A stretch of DNA of 37,579 nt, taken from Streptomyces sp. NRRL S-87. Lineage in GTDB: Bacteria > Actinomycetota > Actinomycetes > Streptomycetales > Streptomycetaceae. Each line of letters begins with the position of its first letter. Within the stretch, counting starts at the first letter, position 1. The stretch spans positions 1 through 37,579 of the forward strand of contig NZ_JOGB01000067.1 in assembly GCF_000719335.1 (NCBI RefSeq), in the 5' to 3' direction. A program made the position numbers and the translations under genes. Under the pieces are notes generated by a model. The model was not told where the DNA came from, ran no database searches, and worked only from the letters and a program-made list of their open reading frames with translations. This document shows positions 17,607 to 25,425 of this stretch, in pieces.

Positions 17607-18630
17607 CAACGGCACCGGCACGGACCTCGGCACCACCGGCGCCACCGGCGCCACCGGCGCCACCGGCGCCACCGGGGCCGCCGGGGCCGCCGCGCCCACC
17701 GCGGGCGCCGAGACCACCACGGGTGCCGAGACCACCGCGGGCGCCGAGACCACCGAGGCCTCTGAGGCTTCTGGGGCCGGCAGCCCGTCCCGCCCGCTCC
17801 GGATCGCCTACTCCCCCTGCCCGAACGACACCTTCGTCTTCGACGCGTGGGCCCACGGCCGGGTCCCCGGCGCCCCCGGCCTCGACGTCACCTTCGCCGA
17901 CATCGACATCACGAACGGCATGGCCGAGCGCGGCGAGTTCGACGTGCTCAAGGTGTCGTACGCCGTCCTGCCCTGGGTCCTCGACGAGTACGCCCTGCTG
18001 CCCTGCGGCGGCGCCCTCGGCCGCGGCTGCGGCCCGCTGGTGCTCACCCGGGAGCCCGGGCTCGACCTGACGGGCCGTACGGTCGCGGTGCCGAGCGAGC
18101 GCTCGACGGCGTACCTGCTCTTCCGGCTGTGGGCGGCCGACGTGCTGCCCGGCGGGGTGGGCGAGGTCGTGGTCCTGCCGTTCCACGAGATCATGCCGGC
18201 CGTGCGCGACGGCAAGGTGGACGCGGGACTGGTCATCCACGAGGCCCGGTTCACGTACCGGAACTACGGGCTGCACTGCCTCGCCGACATGGGCGAGCAC
18301 TGGGAGCGGGCCACCGGGCTGCCGATCCCGCTCGGGGCGATCATCGCCAAGCGCGCGCTGGGGACGGACACCCTGCGGGCGCTGGCCGAGTCGGCCCGCG
18401 CCTCGGTGCGGATGGCCTGGGACGACCCCGAGGCGTCACGGCCGTACGTTCGGCAGCACGCCCAGGAGCTCGACCCGGCGGTCGCGGACCAGCACATCGG
18501 GCTGTACGTCAACGAATTCACCGCGAACCTGGGCGAATCGGGTTACGCGGCGGTGCGCGGACTGCTCACCCGGGCCGCGGCCGAAGGCCTCGTCCCGGCG
18601 CTCCGGCCGGAGGCGCTGGCCTTCCCGTAG
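17587..18630 (+). CDS. mqnD: 1,4-Dihydroxy-6-naphthoate synthase MqnD with low-complexity N-terminal extension
   Basis: 347-aa enzyme that converts cyclic dehypoxanthinyl futalosine to 1,4-dihydroxy-6-naphthoate in menaquinone synthesis. The core (from residue 71) has the periplasmic-binding-protein-like fold. Family motifs are SPCPNDTF (76-83), DIDITNGMAERGEFDVLKVSY, GRGCGPL and VIHEARFTY. The first 70 residues are Gly/Ala/Thr/Glu-only repeats absent from the usual ~280-residue enzyme. ATG 17587 has GGAGG six bases upstream. There is no ATG, GTG, TTG or CTG in frame between it and the core, so the repeats are translated unless initiation is non-standard. A strong terminator follows. Confidence 0.95.
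   Translation: MTTGTTDNGTGTDLGTTGATGATGATGATGAAGAAAPTAGAETTTGAETTAGAETTEASEASGAGSPSRPLRIAYSPCPNDTFVFDAWAHGRVPGAPGLDVTFADIDITNGMAERGEFDVLKVSYAVLPWVLDEYALLPCGGALGRGCGPLVLTREPGLDLTGRTVAVPSERSTAYLLFRLWAADVLPGGVGEVVVLPFHEIMPAVRDGKVDAGLVIHEARFTYRNYGLHCLADMGEHWERATGLPIPLGAIIAKRALGTDTLRALAESARASVRMAWDDPEASRPYVRQHAQELDPAVADQHIGLYVNEFTANLGESGYAAVRGLLTRAAAEGLVPALRPEALAFP
17638..17754 (+). repeat. In-frame tandem repeats inside mqnD
   Basis: GGCGCCACC is repeated four times at 17638-17673 (Gly-Ala-Thr). An 18-bp unit ending GCCGAGACCACC is then repeated three times at 17701-17754 (Ala/Thr-Gly-Ala-Glu-Thr-Thr). Both units are multiples of three, so changes in copy number keep the frame. Confidence 0.9.
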
Positions 18631-18636
18631 CCGGCA

Positions 18637-18678
18637 CGCGTGAGCCCCGCCACCCGGACGGGTGGCGGGGCTCACGCG
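18637..18678. terminator. Bidirectional terminator between mqnD and the cold-shock gene
   Basis: The 18-nt arm GCGTGAGCCCCGCCACCC (18638-18655) is followed by loop GGAC and its exact reverse complement (18660-18677). One more C-G pair closes it at 18637/18678, giving 19 bp. It sits just after the mqnD stop and 48 bp before the end of the convergent cold-shock gene. Confidence 0.85.
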
Positions 18679-18725
18679 CATGACGGGCCGTCCGGTGCGC
18701 TCCGGCGGCCGCGGTCGGCCCGGAC

Positions 18726-19109
18726 CTAGACGTCGAGCTGGTCCGCCACGGCCCGCAGCAGGCCGGCGATCTTCACGCCGTGCGCCTTGTCGGGGTAGCG
18801 GCCGCGCTCCAGCGTCGGGGTGATGTTCTCGAGAAGCGTCGTCAGGTCCTGCACGATCGAGGCGAGCTCGTCGGGCTTGCGGCGCTGCGCGGCCGCGACC
18901 GAGGGGGTCGGGTCCAGCACCGTCACGGAAAGCGCCTGGTCGCCACGCTGGCCCGCGACCACGCCGAACTCGACGCGCTGGCCCGGCTTGAGTGCATCGA
19001 CCCCGGCAGGGAGCACCGACGAGTGGACGAAGACGTCGCCGCCGTCGTCACGGGAGAGAAAGCCGAAGCCCTTCTCGCTGTTGAACCACTTGACCTTGCC
19101 GGTAGGCAC
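18726..19109 (-). CDS. Cold-shock domain protein with C-terminal extension
   Basis: 127-aa nucleic-acid-binding protein. Residues 1-66 are a canonical cold-shock domain with GKVKWFNSEKGFGFLS (RNP1 at 13-18) and DVFVHSS (RNP2 at 25-31). It probably acts as an RNA chaperone or in transcript stabilisation. Unlike the usual ~67-aa Streptomyces Csp proteins it has an extra 60 residues (RRKPDELASIVQDLTTLLENITPTLE and onward), which look helical and may mediate dimerisation. GTG 19109 is preceded by GAGGAAAG. A promoter and a leader of about 90 nt with a 5' hairpin lie upstream. Confidence 0.92.
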   Translation of the reverse strand: MPTGKVKWFNSEKGFGFLSRDDGGDVFVHSSVLPAGVDALKPGQRVEFGVVAGQRGDQALSVTVLDPTPSVAAAQRRKPDELASIVQDLTTLLENITPTLERGRYPDKAHGVKIAGLLRAVADQLDV

Positions 19110-19176
19110 GTCTTTCCTCGTCCTTGTGCTCGTTGGGTCCGGAAGGCCGTGAAAAACGCCTCCGGATAGCAGTACA

Positions 19177-19232
19177 GCGGGTCGTCTGCGACCCGCCAAC
19201 CACCAGGCTAATGGTCCGGGAGCCGCTGACAA
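19177..19232 (-). promoter_or_regulatory. Promoter and 5'-leader hairpin of the cold-shock gene
   Basis: On the minus strand, TTGTCA (19232-19227) and TAGCCT (19210-19205) are 16 bp apart, a good vegetative-type promoter. Transcription would start near 19198. The first bases of the leader fold into an 8-bp hairpin with a 4-nt loop (19177-19184 with 19189-19196), followed by about 70 nt to the GTG. Long structured leaders are typical of cold-shock genes. Confidence 0.6.
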
Positions 19233-19277
19233 GACGTCCCCCGGTGCTTCCTACGGCCTGGGAACTACCCTGGTCGC

Positions 19278-19541
19278 GTGACTGGTACTCCTCTTCCCGG
19301 CCATTCCGACGAAGCCCGGCCCGGCGACGGCCTGGTGCGCGCGGGCGGCATCGTCTTCATCGTCGGCGCCGTCGCGACGCTCGTGACGATGGCCCCGCTG
19401 TTCCTCGGCACCGAGCCGTTCCCCACCGTGGCCTACGCGGTGTGCATGCTGATGGGCGTCGGCTTCGCGATCTCGGGCGCGGGCGTCCTGCGCTCGATCG
19501 CCGCCCAACGCCGCGAGGCCGCCGCCGCCCGCGGCGCCTGA
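19278..19541 (+). CDS. Small membrane protein, unknown
   Basis: 87-aa protein with two transmembrane helices (about residues 23-42 GGIVFIVGAVATLVTMAPLF and 50-70 TVAYAVCMLMGVGFAISGAG). A short polar start comes before them and an Arg/Ala-rich cytoplasmic tail after. No family could be named. The start is GTG 19278: TACCCT (19266-19271) ends six bases before it, the leaderless arrangement. It is divergent from the cold-shock gene and convergent with the HAD gene. A hairpin-prone GGCCGCTGCGGCC lies just after it. Confidence 0.75.
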   Translation: MTGTPLPGHSDEARPGDGLVRAGGIVFIVGAVATLVTMAPLFLGTEPFPTVAYAVCMLMGVGFAISGAGVLRSIAAQRREAAAARGA

Positions 19542-19602
19542 CCCCACCGCCGCCCCGGCTCCGGCCGCTGCGGCCAGCCCGGGCCGGCGACGGATCGGGC
19601 GG

Positions 19603-20238
19603 CTACGCCCGCGTGGCGGCGTACTCGGCGAGCCACTCCGGCAGGGCGGTGAGGTCCGTCAGGACCACGTCCGCCCCCTCCGCGCGCAGCTCGTCCGCCC
19701 CGCACGGGCCGGTCGGCACGGCCACGGAGACGGCCCCGGCCCTGCGGGCGCCCCGTACGTCGCCGACGTGGTCACCGACGTACACGCTCGCGCCGTGCTC
19801 GCGCAGGGCCTCCGCCTTGGCCTCCGCCCAGAGCCAGCCGATCAGGGCGTCGGGGGCGATGCCGACGTGGTCGAGGTGCAGGCGGGCGTTGGGCTCGTAC
19901 TTGGCCGTGACGACGATCGCGCGCCCACCGAGGGCCCGCACCGCCTCGACGGCCTCCCGCGCGCCGGGCATGGCGGGGGTGGGCACGATGGCGTGCGCGG
20001 GGTAGAGCGCCCGGTAGCGGTCGGCCATCTCCTTCACCCGGTCCTCGGGGAACCAGTACGCCAGCTCCTCCTCCAGCGGGGGCCCGAGCCGGGTGACCGC
20101 CTCGTCGGCGTCGATGTACGCACCCGTCTCGGCCGCGAGGGCCCGGTAGGCGGCGTGGATCCCGGGACGCGAGTCGATCAGCGTCATGTCGAGGTCGAAG
20201 CCGACGGTCAGCGGGCGCGCAGGGCGGGGGAGGCTCAT
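19603..20238 (-). CDS. HAD-superfamily phosphatase (Gph-like)
   Basis: 211-aa cytoplasmic hydrolase of the haloacid dehalogenase superfamily. Motif I is DLDMTLIDS (15-23, Asp15 and Asp17), motif II is the Thr of VVTAKYEP, and motif IV is YVGDHVGDVRGA. The helical cap between motifs I and II (YRALAAETGAYIDADEAVTRLGPPLEEEL) is the phosphoglycolate phosphatase and pyrophosphatase type. The substrate cannot be assigned. I start it at ATG 20238 because CACAAT ends seven bases upstream. ATG 20247 (three residues longer) is possible. The spacer upstream is full of repeats. Confidence 0.85.
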   Translation of the reverse strand: MSLPRPARPLTVGFDLDMTLIDSRPGIHAAYRALAAETGAYIDADEAVTRLGPPLEEELAYWFPEDRVKEMADRYRALYPAHAIVPTPAMPGAREAVEAVRALGGRAIVVTAKYEPNARLHLDHVGIAPDALIGWLWAEAKAEALREHGASVYVGDHVGDVRGARRAGAVSVAVPTGPCGADELRAEGADVVLTDLTALPEWLAEYAATRA

Positions 20239-20698
20239 ACGGGCCATTGTGCCGACGCCGCGGTCCGTCCGGCCAACACCACCCGATCCCCGCCCGACCC
20301 CCAGGTGAACCACACCCACGCCCCCACACGACCGGACCCCGGGGCGCCACTCCCCGTCCGGCGTCCGAGGGCAACGGGTGCCGGGGCGGAGCTCCTCCCA
20401 GAGGACCAGCAGCCGAGGGGCCGGGGGGCGATTCCAGCCCGCCCGGCGTTTGAGGGCAACGGGGGCCGGGGCGGAGCTCCCGGGAAACGGTGAAAGGGCG
20501 GGGAGGGGACCCGGCCCCGCAGGGCAGCGGTCCGCAGCCGGACGGCGGACCGGCCCACCGGGCAGCGGCGCGCCGGAGCCCGAGACGGCGACGCGCGAGG
20601 CGTCGGGGACGACGGCGTGACGGCCCGCAGGGCGTCAGGCACGACGGCGTGACGGCCCGCAGGGCGTCAGGCACGACGGCGTGACGGCCCGCAGGGCG
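20239..20698. other. 460-bp repeat-rich spacer between HAD and HAAS genes
   Basis: It contains a copy of the dispersed modular repeat (20356-20530) and most of a 32-bp tandem array. Both flanking genes are on the minus strand. I see no gene in it. Confidence 0.7.
20356..20530. repeat. Modular intergenic repeat, locus B
   Basis: A degenerate copy (20356-20399: GTCCGGCGTCCGAGGGC, then GGGGCGGAGCTCC) precedes a full one. The full copy has CCAGCCCGCCCGGCGTTTGA at 20434, the GGGGCGGAGCTCC module, CGGGAAACGGTGAAAGGGCG at 20481 and the CCGGCCCCGCAGGGCAGCGG tail ending at 20530. The order and orientation match locus A at 13101-13297. Confidence 0.85.
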
Positions 20699-20704
20699 TC
20701 AGGG
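20609..20704. repeat. 32-bp tandem repeat, three copies, overlapping a stop codon
   Basis: Units 20609-20640 and 20641-20672 are identical and 20673-20704 differs only in its last base. Each unit contains GGCCCGCAGGGC, a small hairpin. The third unit covers the TGA stop (20701-20699) of the HAAS gene, so terminator-like hairpins follow its stop in triplicate. Confidence 0.88.
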
Positions 20705-21820
20705 ACGACGCGAGCGCCAGGCCAGGTACCCCGCCGAGACGACGCCGGCGGCCCGCACCACCCCACCCCACAGACCGGAGAGCGCTTCCCCCACCCCGCC
20801 GGACCCCAACGGCTCACCCCACCGTCCCGTCGCACGCCCCCACACCCACACCACCGCCGCGCCGGCCACCAGCCCCGGCAACCCCAGGACCACCCACTTC
20901 CGCTCGGCCGGCGACATCCTCCGCGAGGCGTACGCCAGCAGCCAGCCCATCAGCAGGACGATCCAGTACCCGCTGACGGCACCCGCCACCAGCACGGCCG
21001 CGCACAGCAGCAACCACGCCTGCGGCCGTGGCCGGGGCGCGGCCGCGTCCCCGGCGGCCGCACCGCCCGCCGGGGCGGGGCCCGCGGCGGCCTCCGGCTC
21101 GGCACCGCCCGCGACCGCTCGGCGCCGCTCGCGCAGCGCACGGACGACGGTGCGGACCCGCCCGACCGGTTCGGCCGGCGCGGCGGGACCGGCCGGCCCC
21201 GCCGCTTCGCCGGCGTCGGAGGTCGCACCTTCCGCATCGGCCGGCCGCTTGAGCAGCTCCGGGATCTCGATCCCGCCCGCGAAGCCCTCGACCTGCGTGT
21301 GCGGCCCGAACGGCGCGGGCGTCACCCGCCACCAGTCCGGTTCTCCCCCCGAGTCGCCCAACTCGTCGAGGCCCGCCAGGTGCGGTGGGGACGCGGCCGT
21401 GGCGGGGCGGGGCGGGGGCACGTCACCGGGCCGCGGGTTCCGGCGCAGCAGCCGGGGCCCGCGCTGCACCGGGACGGAGGGCCCGGCGGCCGGACCCGAC
21501 CGGGTCCGGGACCGGGACTCGGGCGCCGGCGCGGGAACCCGGTCGGTAGGCGCGGCGGAGCCGGCCGGGGCCGCGGACAGCGGTCCGCCCCGGCTCTCGG
21601 CGAGCGCCTCCAGCACCTCCTCGGGCGAGCCGAGCCGGTCGAGGATGCGGCGCACCGACGCGGCGGTCTCGGGCTCGAACTTGGCGCGCTGCCGGTCGAT
21701 CTCGTTGCGCAGTGACGACACGAGGCGCATCCGGTCCCCCGAAGGGACCTGTCGGCGCTGTGCCAGGTCGCCGACCCGGCTCAGGTAGTCGTAGACCAGC
21801 TGGTCGCTCTCGATCCCCAC
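20699..21820 (-). CDS. HAAS-domain membrane protein (anti-sigma-like architecture)
   Basis: 373-aa protein. Residues 1-70 (ESDQLVYDYLSRVGDLAQRR, then RILDRLGSPEEVLEAL) form a helical domain resembling the HAAS/DUF1700 signalling domain found next to PadR regulators and ECF sigma factors. A long Pro/Ala-rich, probably disordered linker follows (about 75-265). The C-terminus has about four hydrophobic segments (268-299, 308-327 and 350-367). GTG 21820 has GGAAGGGGAG upstream. No sigma factor or PadR gene is adjacent, so its partner is unknown. It is divergent from the helicase-associated gene. The stop codon lies inside a tandem repeat. Confidence 0.75.
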   Translation of the reverse strand: MGIESDQLVYDYLSRVGDLAQRRQVPSGDRMRLVSSLRNEIDRQRAKFEPETAASVRRILDRLGSPEEVLEALAESRGGPLSAAPAGSAAPTDRVPAPAPESRSRTRSGPAAGPSVPVQRGPRLLRRNPRPGDVPPPRPATAASPPHLAGLDELGDSGGEPDWWRVTPAPFGPHTQVEGFAGGIEIPELLKRPADAEGATSDAGEAAGPAGPAAPAEPVGRVRTVVRALRERRRAVAGGAEPEAAAGPAPAGGAAAGDAAAPRPRPQAWLLLCAAVLVAGAVSGYWIVLLMGWLLAYASRRMSPAERKWVVLGLPGLVAGAAVVWVWGRATGRWGEPLGSGGVGEALSGLWGGVVRAAGVVSAGYLAWRSRRP

Positions 21821-21909
21821 GCTGCGGCTCCCCTTCCGACCCCTCCGGTACCGCCCGTCCACGACGGTAGCGCGTGTTCCCGACACTCGGCGGGATGTCA
21901 CGCAGGGGC

Positions 21910-21915
21910 TACCGT
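21910..21915 (+). promoter_or_regulatory. -10 element of the helicase-associated gene (leaderless type)
   Basis: TACCGT ends seven bases before ATG 21923 with no ribosome site between. The opposite strand of this 102-bp spacer has another TACCGT (21872-21867), which may serve the HAAS gene. Confidence 0.5.
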
Positions 21916-21922
21916 TGGCCGG

Positions 21923-24835
21923 ATGGACCAGGAGGCGAACGTGTCCGAGAGCGCGCACCCCACCACCGACCCCCAGCGCCCGGGGTCGGCCGCGGCACCG
22001 CCCGCCGGCACCGCCCCGCGGTCGCTCGCGGAGGCGCTCCGCGCAGGTGACGACGCATCGCTGGCCGCGCTGCTGCGGGCCCGGCCCGACCTGCTGAACC
22101 CGGTCCCCAACGACCTCACGCAGCTCGCCACCCGCGCCGGCACCCGCGCCTCGGTCGTGCGGGCCCTGGAGCGGCTCGACCGGTTCGCCCTGCAGACCGC
22201 GGAAGCCCTCGCCGTGGCCCCGGACCCCTGCCCGTACGAGGTCCTGGAGACCCTGATGACGGGCGACCCGGGCGCGGACACCGCGGAACCGCACCCGCCG
22301 ACCGCGGCCGGGGTCGGGGCCGGCGGTACGACGCCCGCCGCCCCGACCGACACGCCCGCCACGTCCCCGACGGACACGCCCGCCACCGCCACCGCGCCGA
22401 CCGGGACCGCCACCGGGGCCGAGGCTCCGGCGACCGCCGACGTGATCCGCGCGGCGCTGCCCGCAGCCCTGGGACGGCTGCGCGCGCAGGCGCTGGTCTG
22501 GGGGGACGACAGCAGGCTGCGCCTGGTCCGTACGGCGCGGGAGCTCCTGGCGCCCAGCGCCGCCCGCCCCTCGCCGACCGGCCTCGGGCCGACCGTGGCC
22601 GAGGCCACGGCCGGTATGTCGCCGGGCCGGCTCCAGGAGATCGTGGCCACCGCCGGGCTGCCGGCCACGCACGACCCGGTGTCCGCGGTGGCCGCGCTCA
22701 CCGGGCTGTTCACCGACCCGGGACGGATGGCCGCGCTCCTCGCGGACGCCCCCGCCGAGGCCCACCAGGTGCTGGCCCGGCTCGTGTGGGGCCCGCCGTA
22801 CGGCGAGGTGCCCCCCAACCCCGCCCCGCCCGTGCGCTGGCTGCGCGACCACGGGCTGCTGCTGCCCATCTCCGCGCGGACGGTGGTGCTGCCCCGCGAG
22901 GTCGCGCTGCACCTGCGCGGCGGCCGGGCGCACCGCGCGCCGGAGCCCCTGGCGCCGTCGGTCCCGCCCGCGAAGACGCACCGTCCGCAGCTTGTGGACG
23001 CCAACGCGGCCGGCCAGGCCCTGGCCGCCGTCGCCACCGTCGGGGAGCTGCTCGCCTCCTGGGACCAGGGCGGCCCGCTGGTCCTGCGGGCCGGCGGCCT
23101 GGCCGTGCGCGACCTGAAGCGCACCGCCGCCGTACTGGGCGTGTCCGAGCCGACGGCCGCCTTCTGGATCGAACTCGCCTACGCCGCCGGGCTGCTCGCC
23201 AGCGACGGGGAGGCCGACGAGCGGTACGCCCCCACCCCGTTCTACGACGAGTGGCTCGACCTGCCGGTGCACGACCGCTGGGCGGTCCTCGTCGCGGCCT
23301 GGCTGCCCGCCACCCGCACGGCGGGCCTGGTCGGCGAACAGGACGCGAAGGGGCGGACCCTCGCCGCGCTGGGCCCGGACCTGGACCGCTCGGCGGCCCC
23401 CGAGGTCCGGCACCGGGTCCTGGACCTCCTCGCCGACCTCCCGGAGGGCGGCGCCCCCGACCCCGAGGCGCTGCTGGCCCGGCTCGACTGGGAGCGGCCG
23501 GTCCGCGGCGGCACGGGCGACCTGCGGGCGCGCCTGGCCCGCTGGACGCTGACGGAGGCCGAACTGCTCGGCGTCACCGGCCGCGGCGCCCTCGCCGGCC
23601 AGTCCCGCCCCCTGCTGACCACGCCCCGGGCCCCGCTCACCGGGCACGAGCCCGCGCCGGCGCACCGGCCCGGAACCCCGGAGGGCTCCACCGCCGCGCC
23701 CGCGGCGGACGCACAGCAGGCAGCACCGGACCACTCGACGACCTCCGAGGGCGGAACGACCGCCCGGCAGACCGGTACCGCCGAACGCGACACCGCCGCG
23801 CGGACCGGCCCCGCCGCCGAACACGGCGCGACCGACGGCGCACCGGAGCCGCACGAGGCCGGGCCGAGCGGTCCCGAGGCGCGGCTCGCGCTCGAACGGG
23901 CCCTCGGCGCCCTGCTCGCCCCCCTCCTGCCCGAGCCCGTCGACCACGTCCTGCTCCAGGCCGACCTGACCGCGGTGGCCCCCGGCCCGCTGGAACGGCA
24001 CCTGGCCGACACCCTGGCCGTCCTCGCCGACGTCGAGTCCAAGGGCGGAGCCACCGTCTACCGGTTCACCCCGGCCTCCGTCCGCCGCGCCCTCGACGCG
24101 GGCCGCGACGCCGCCGACCTGCACTCCTTCCTGGAACAGCACAGCCGTACCCCCGTCCCCCAGCCGCTCGCCTACCTCATCGACGACGTGGCCCGCCGCC
24201 ACGGCCACCTGCGCGTGGGCGCCGCCTCGTCGTACGTGCGCTGCGACGACGACGCGATGCTCGGCGAGATCCTCGCCGACAAGCGCTCCCAGGCCCTCGG
24301 GCTGCGCCGGCTGGCGCCCACGGTCCTGGCCGCGCAGACCGACCCGACGACCCTGCTGGACGGCCTGCGGGCGATGGGCTACGCCCCGGCCGCCGAATCC
24401 GCCACCGGGGACGTGCTCGTGGCACGGGCCGACGCCCACCGCACCCCGCCGCGCGCCGCCCCCGTCCCCGTCCCGGACGGCCCGCCGGCCCCCGACGCGA
24501 CGCTGCTCGCCGCCGCCGTACGGGCCGTCCGGGCCGGCGACCTGGCCGCCACGGCGGTCCGCAAGGAGCCCGCCCCGGCCGCGGCCGCGCCCGGGGAACT
24601 CCCGCGCACCACCCCGGCCGAGACCCTGGCGACGGTCCAGGCCGCCGCCCTCACGGGCTCGGCCGTCTGGATCGGCTACGTCAACGCCGACGGCGCCGCC
24701 TCCCAGCGCGTCATCGCCCCGGTCCGCGTCGAGGGCGGCTTCGTCACCGGCTACGACCACACCGCCGACGAGGTCCGCACGTACCCGCTCCACCGCATCA
24801 CGGGCGTCGCCGAACTGGCCGAGGACCAGATCTAG
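21923..24835 (+). CDS. Helicase-associated domain protein with C-terminal WYL-like domain
   Basis: 970-aa protein of the actinobacterial helicase C-terminal/helicase-associated family. I see no Walker A or B motif, so it is not itself a motor. The N-terminal part (LAEALRAGDDASLAALLRARPDLL onward) is helical with winged-helix-like stretches (TAAVLGVSEPTAAFWIELAY). A Pro/Ala/Thr-rich linker spans roughly 570-650. The helicase_C_3-like region is around 680-830. The last 65 residues (VWIGYVNADGAASQRVIAP, then GYDHTADEVRTYPLHRI) have the pattern of a WYL domain, which binds nucleic acid or nucleotides. The XPB helicase gene lies 3.2 kb downstream on the same strand, and the two may form a DNA-repair partnership. 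That is inference. Confidence 0.8.
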   Translation: MDQEANVSESAHPTTDPQRPGSAAAPPAGTAPRSLAEALRAGDDASLAALLRARPDLLNPVPNDLTQLATRAGTRASVVRALERLDRFALQTAEALAVAPDPCPYEVLETLMTGDPGADTAEPHPPTAAGVGAGGTTPAAPTDTPATSPTDTPATATAPTGTATGAEAPATADVIRAALPAALGRLRAQALVWGDDSRLRLVRTARELLAPSAARPSPTGLGPTVAEATAGMSPGRLQEIVATAGLPATHDPVSAVAALTGLFTDPGRMAALLADAPAEAHQVLARLVWGPPYGEVPPNPAPPVRWLRDHGLLLPISARTVVLPREVALHLRGGRAHRAPEPLAPSVPPAKTHRPQLVDANAAGQALAAVATVGELLASWDQGGPLVLRAGGLAVRDLKRTAAVLGVSEPTAAFWIELAYAAGLLASDGEADERYAPTPFYDEWLDLPVHDRWAVLVAAWLPATRTAGLVGEQDAKGRTLAALGPDLDRSAAPEVRHRVLDLLADLPEGGAPDPEALLARLDWERPVRGGTGDLRARLARWTLTEAELLGVTGRGALAGQSRPLLTTPRAPLTGHEPAPAHRPGTPEGSTAAPAADAQQAAPDHSTTSEGGTTARQTGTAERDTAARTGPAAEHGATDGAPEPHEAGPSGPEARLALERALGALLAPLLPEPVDHVLLQADLTAVAPGPLERHLADTLAVLADVESKGGATVYRFTPASVRRALDAGRDAADLHSFLEQHSRTPVPQPLAYLIDDVARRHGHLRVGAASSYVRCDDDAMLGEILADKRSQALGLRRLAPTVLAAQTDPTTLLDGLRAMGYAPAAESATGDVLVARADAHRTPPRAAPVPVPDGPPAPDATLLAAAVRAVRAGDLAATAVRKEPAPAAAAPGELPRTTPAETLATVQAAALTGSAVWIGYVNADGAASQRVIAPVRVEGGFVTGYDHTADEVRTYPLHRITGVAELAEDQI

Positions 24836-24883
24836 GCGGCGGCCCGGGCCCGGCCGCGGCCGTGGTCCGCCGGACACCGCCGC

Positions 24884-24920
24884 GCGGCCCGGCGACGCCT
24901 CCGGGCGGCCCGGCGACGCC
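24884..24920. repeat. 16-bp direct repeat
   Basis: GCGGCCCGGCGACGCC occurs at 24884-24899 and 24905-24920, between the helicase-associated stop and the DUF4291 remnant. This is the left edge of the accessory patch. It is too short to call an attachment site. Confidence 0.5.
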
Positions 24921-24964
24921 CTAATTCGGTCGACGGGGACGGGCGTTGGCGCGAGGCTGGGCGC

Positions 24965-25135
24965 ATGTCCGCAACACATCGACCGGCCCGGGAGATCCGG
25001 GCCCTGCACACCGAACAGACCGTCACCGTCTACCAGGCCTACCACCCGCGCATCGGGGTGCCCGCCGCGCGCGAGGGGCGCTTCCCCTCGGCCTGGAAGC
25101 GCGAGCGGATGACGTGGATCACACCGCGCTCATAG
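24965..25135 (+). pseudogene. DUF4291 N-terminal remnant
   Basis: A 56-codon frame beginning MSATHRPAREIRALHTEQTV and ending FPSAWKRERMTWITPRS. It matches the start of DUF4291 proteins (conserved VYQAYHPRI and KRERMTWI blocks), which are normally around 190 residues. Translation stops at a TAG directly after the conserved MTWITP. The next DNA belongs to another family, so the rest of the gene has been lost. No ribosome site is visible. It is probably not functional. Confidence 0.7.
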
Positions 25136-25148
25136 CCTTTTTCCATGA

Positions 25149-25379
25149 CGATCTCGGACGAAGACGTGGACCGAGACAGTCTCCGCACGCGCGGCGCTAC
25201 CGGACGAGCGCACGTCTCTCCGGATCACCGATAGCACGCCCGTGCTCATCACCCGCCGCGTAACGGCCGACACCGAGGGCGGCCCGCTCATCCTCGAAGA
25301 GCTACGCGCCAACGCCTCAATCACGCAGGCCGAGTTCACCATCACGGCGACAAAGGGCACCGTCGGACGCCGACCCTGA
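25149..25379 (+). pseudogene. GntR-family regulator remnant (UTRA domain C-terminus)
   Basis: The frame reads TWTETVSARAALPDERTSL, then STPVLITRRVTADTEGGPLI and EELRANASITQAEF. This resembles the end of the ligand-binding UTRA domain of Streptomyces GntR/HutC regulators. The DNA-binding half is absent: an in-frame TGA (25146-25148) and the DUF4291 stub lie directly upstream. The family call rests on pattern memory, so it is moderate. Confidence 0.5.
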
Positions 25380-25408
25380 CCTGTCTAACCCTTCTCTACT
25401 TACTCAAG

Positions 25409-25425
25409 GCGCGCCTTCGGCGCGC
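25409..25425. terminator. Hairpin downstream of the GntR remnant
   Basis: GCGCGCC (25409-25415), loop TTC, GGCGCGC (25419-25425): a perfect 7-bp stem 30 bp after the remnant's stop. It is probably the old terminator of the regulator gene. Confidence 0.5.

Noticed and set aside
24884..24920. Attachment site of an integrative element at the left edge of the accessory patch
   Set aside because: The 16-bp direct repeat is local, has no matching copy at the right edge near 27.9 kb, and there is no integrase or tRNA gene.
20699..25045. A 1,448-codon minus-strand frame suggesting one giant protein
   Set aside because: Only the last 373 codons (from GTG 21820, with a ribosome site) are protein-like. 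The rest is antisense to the helicase-associated gene.
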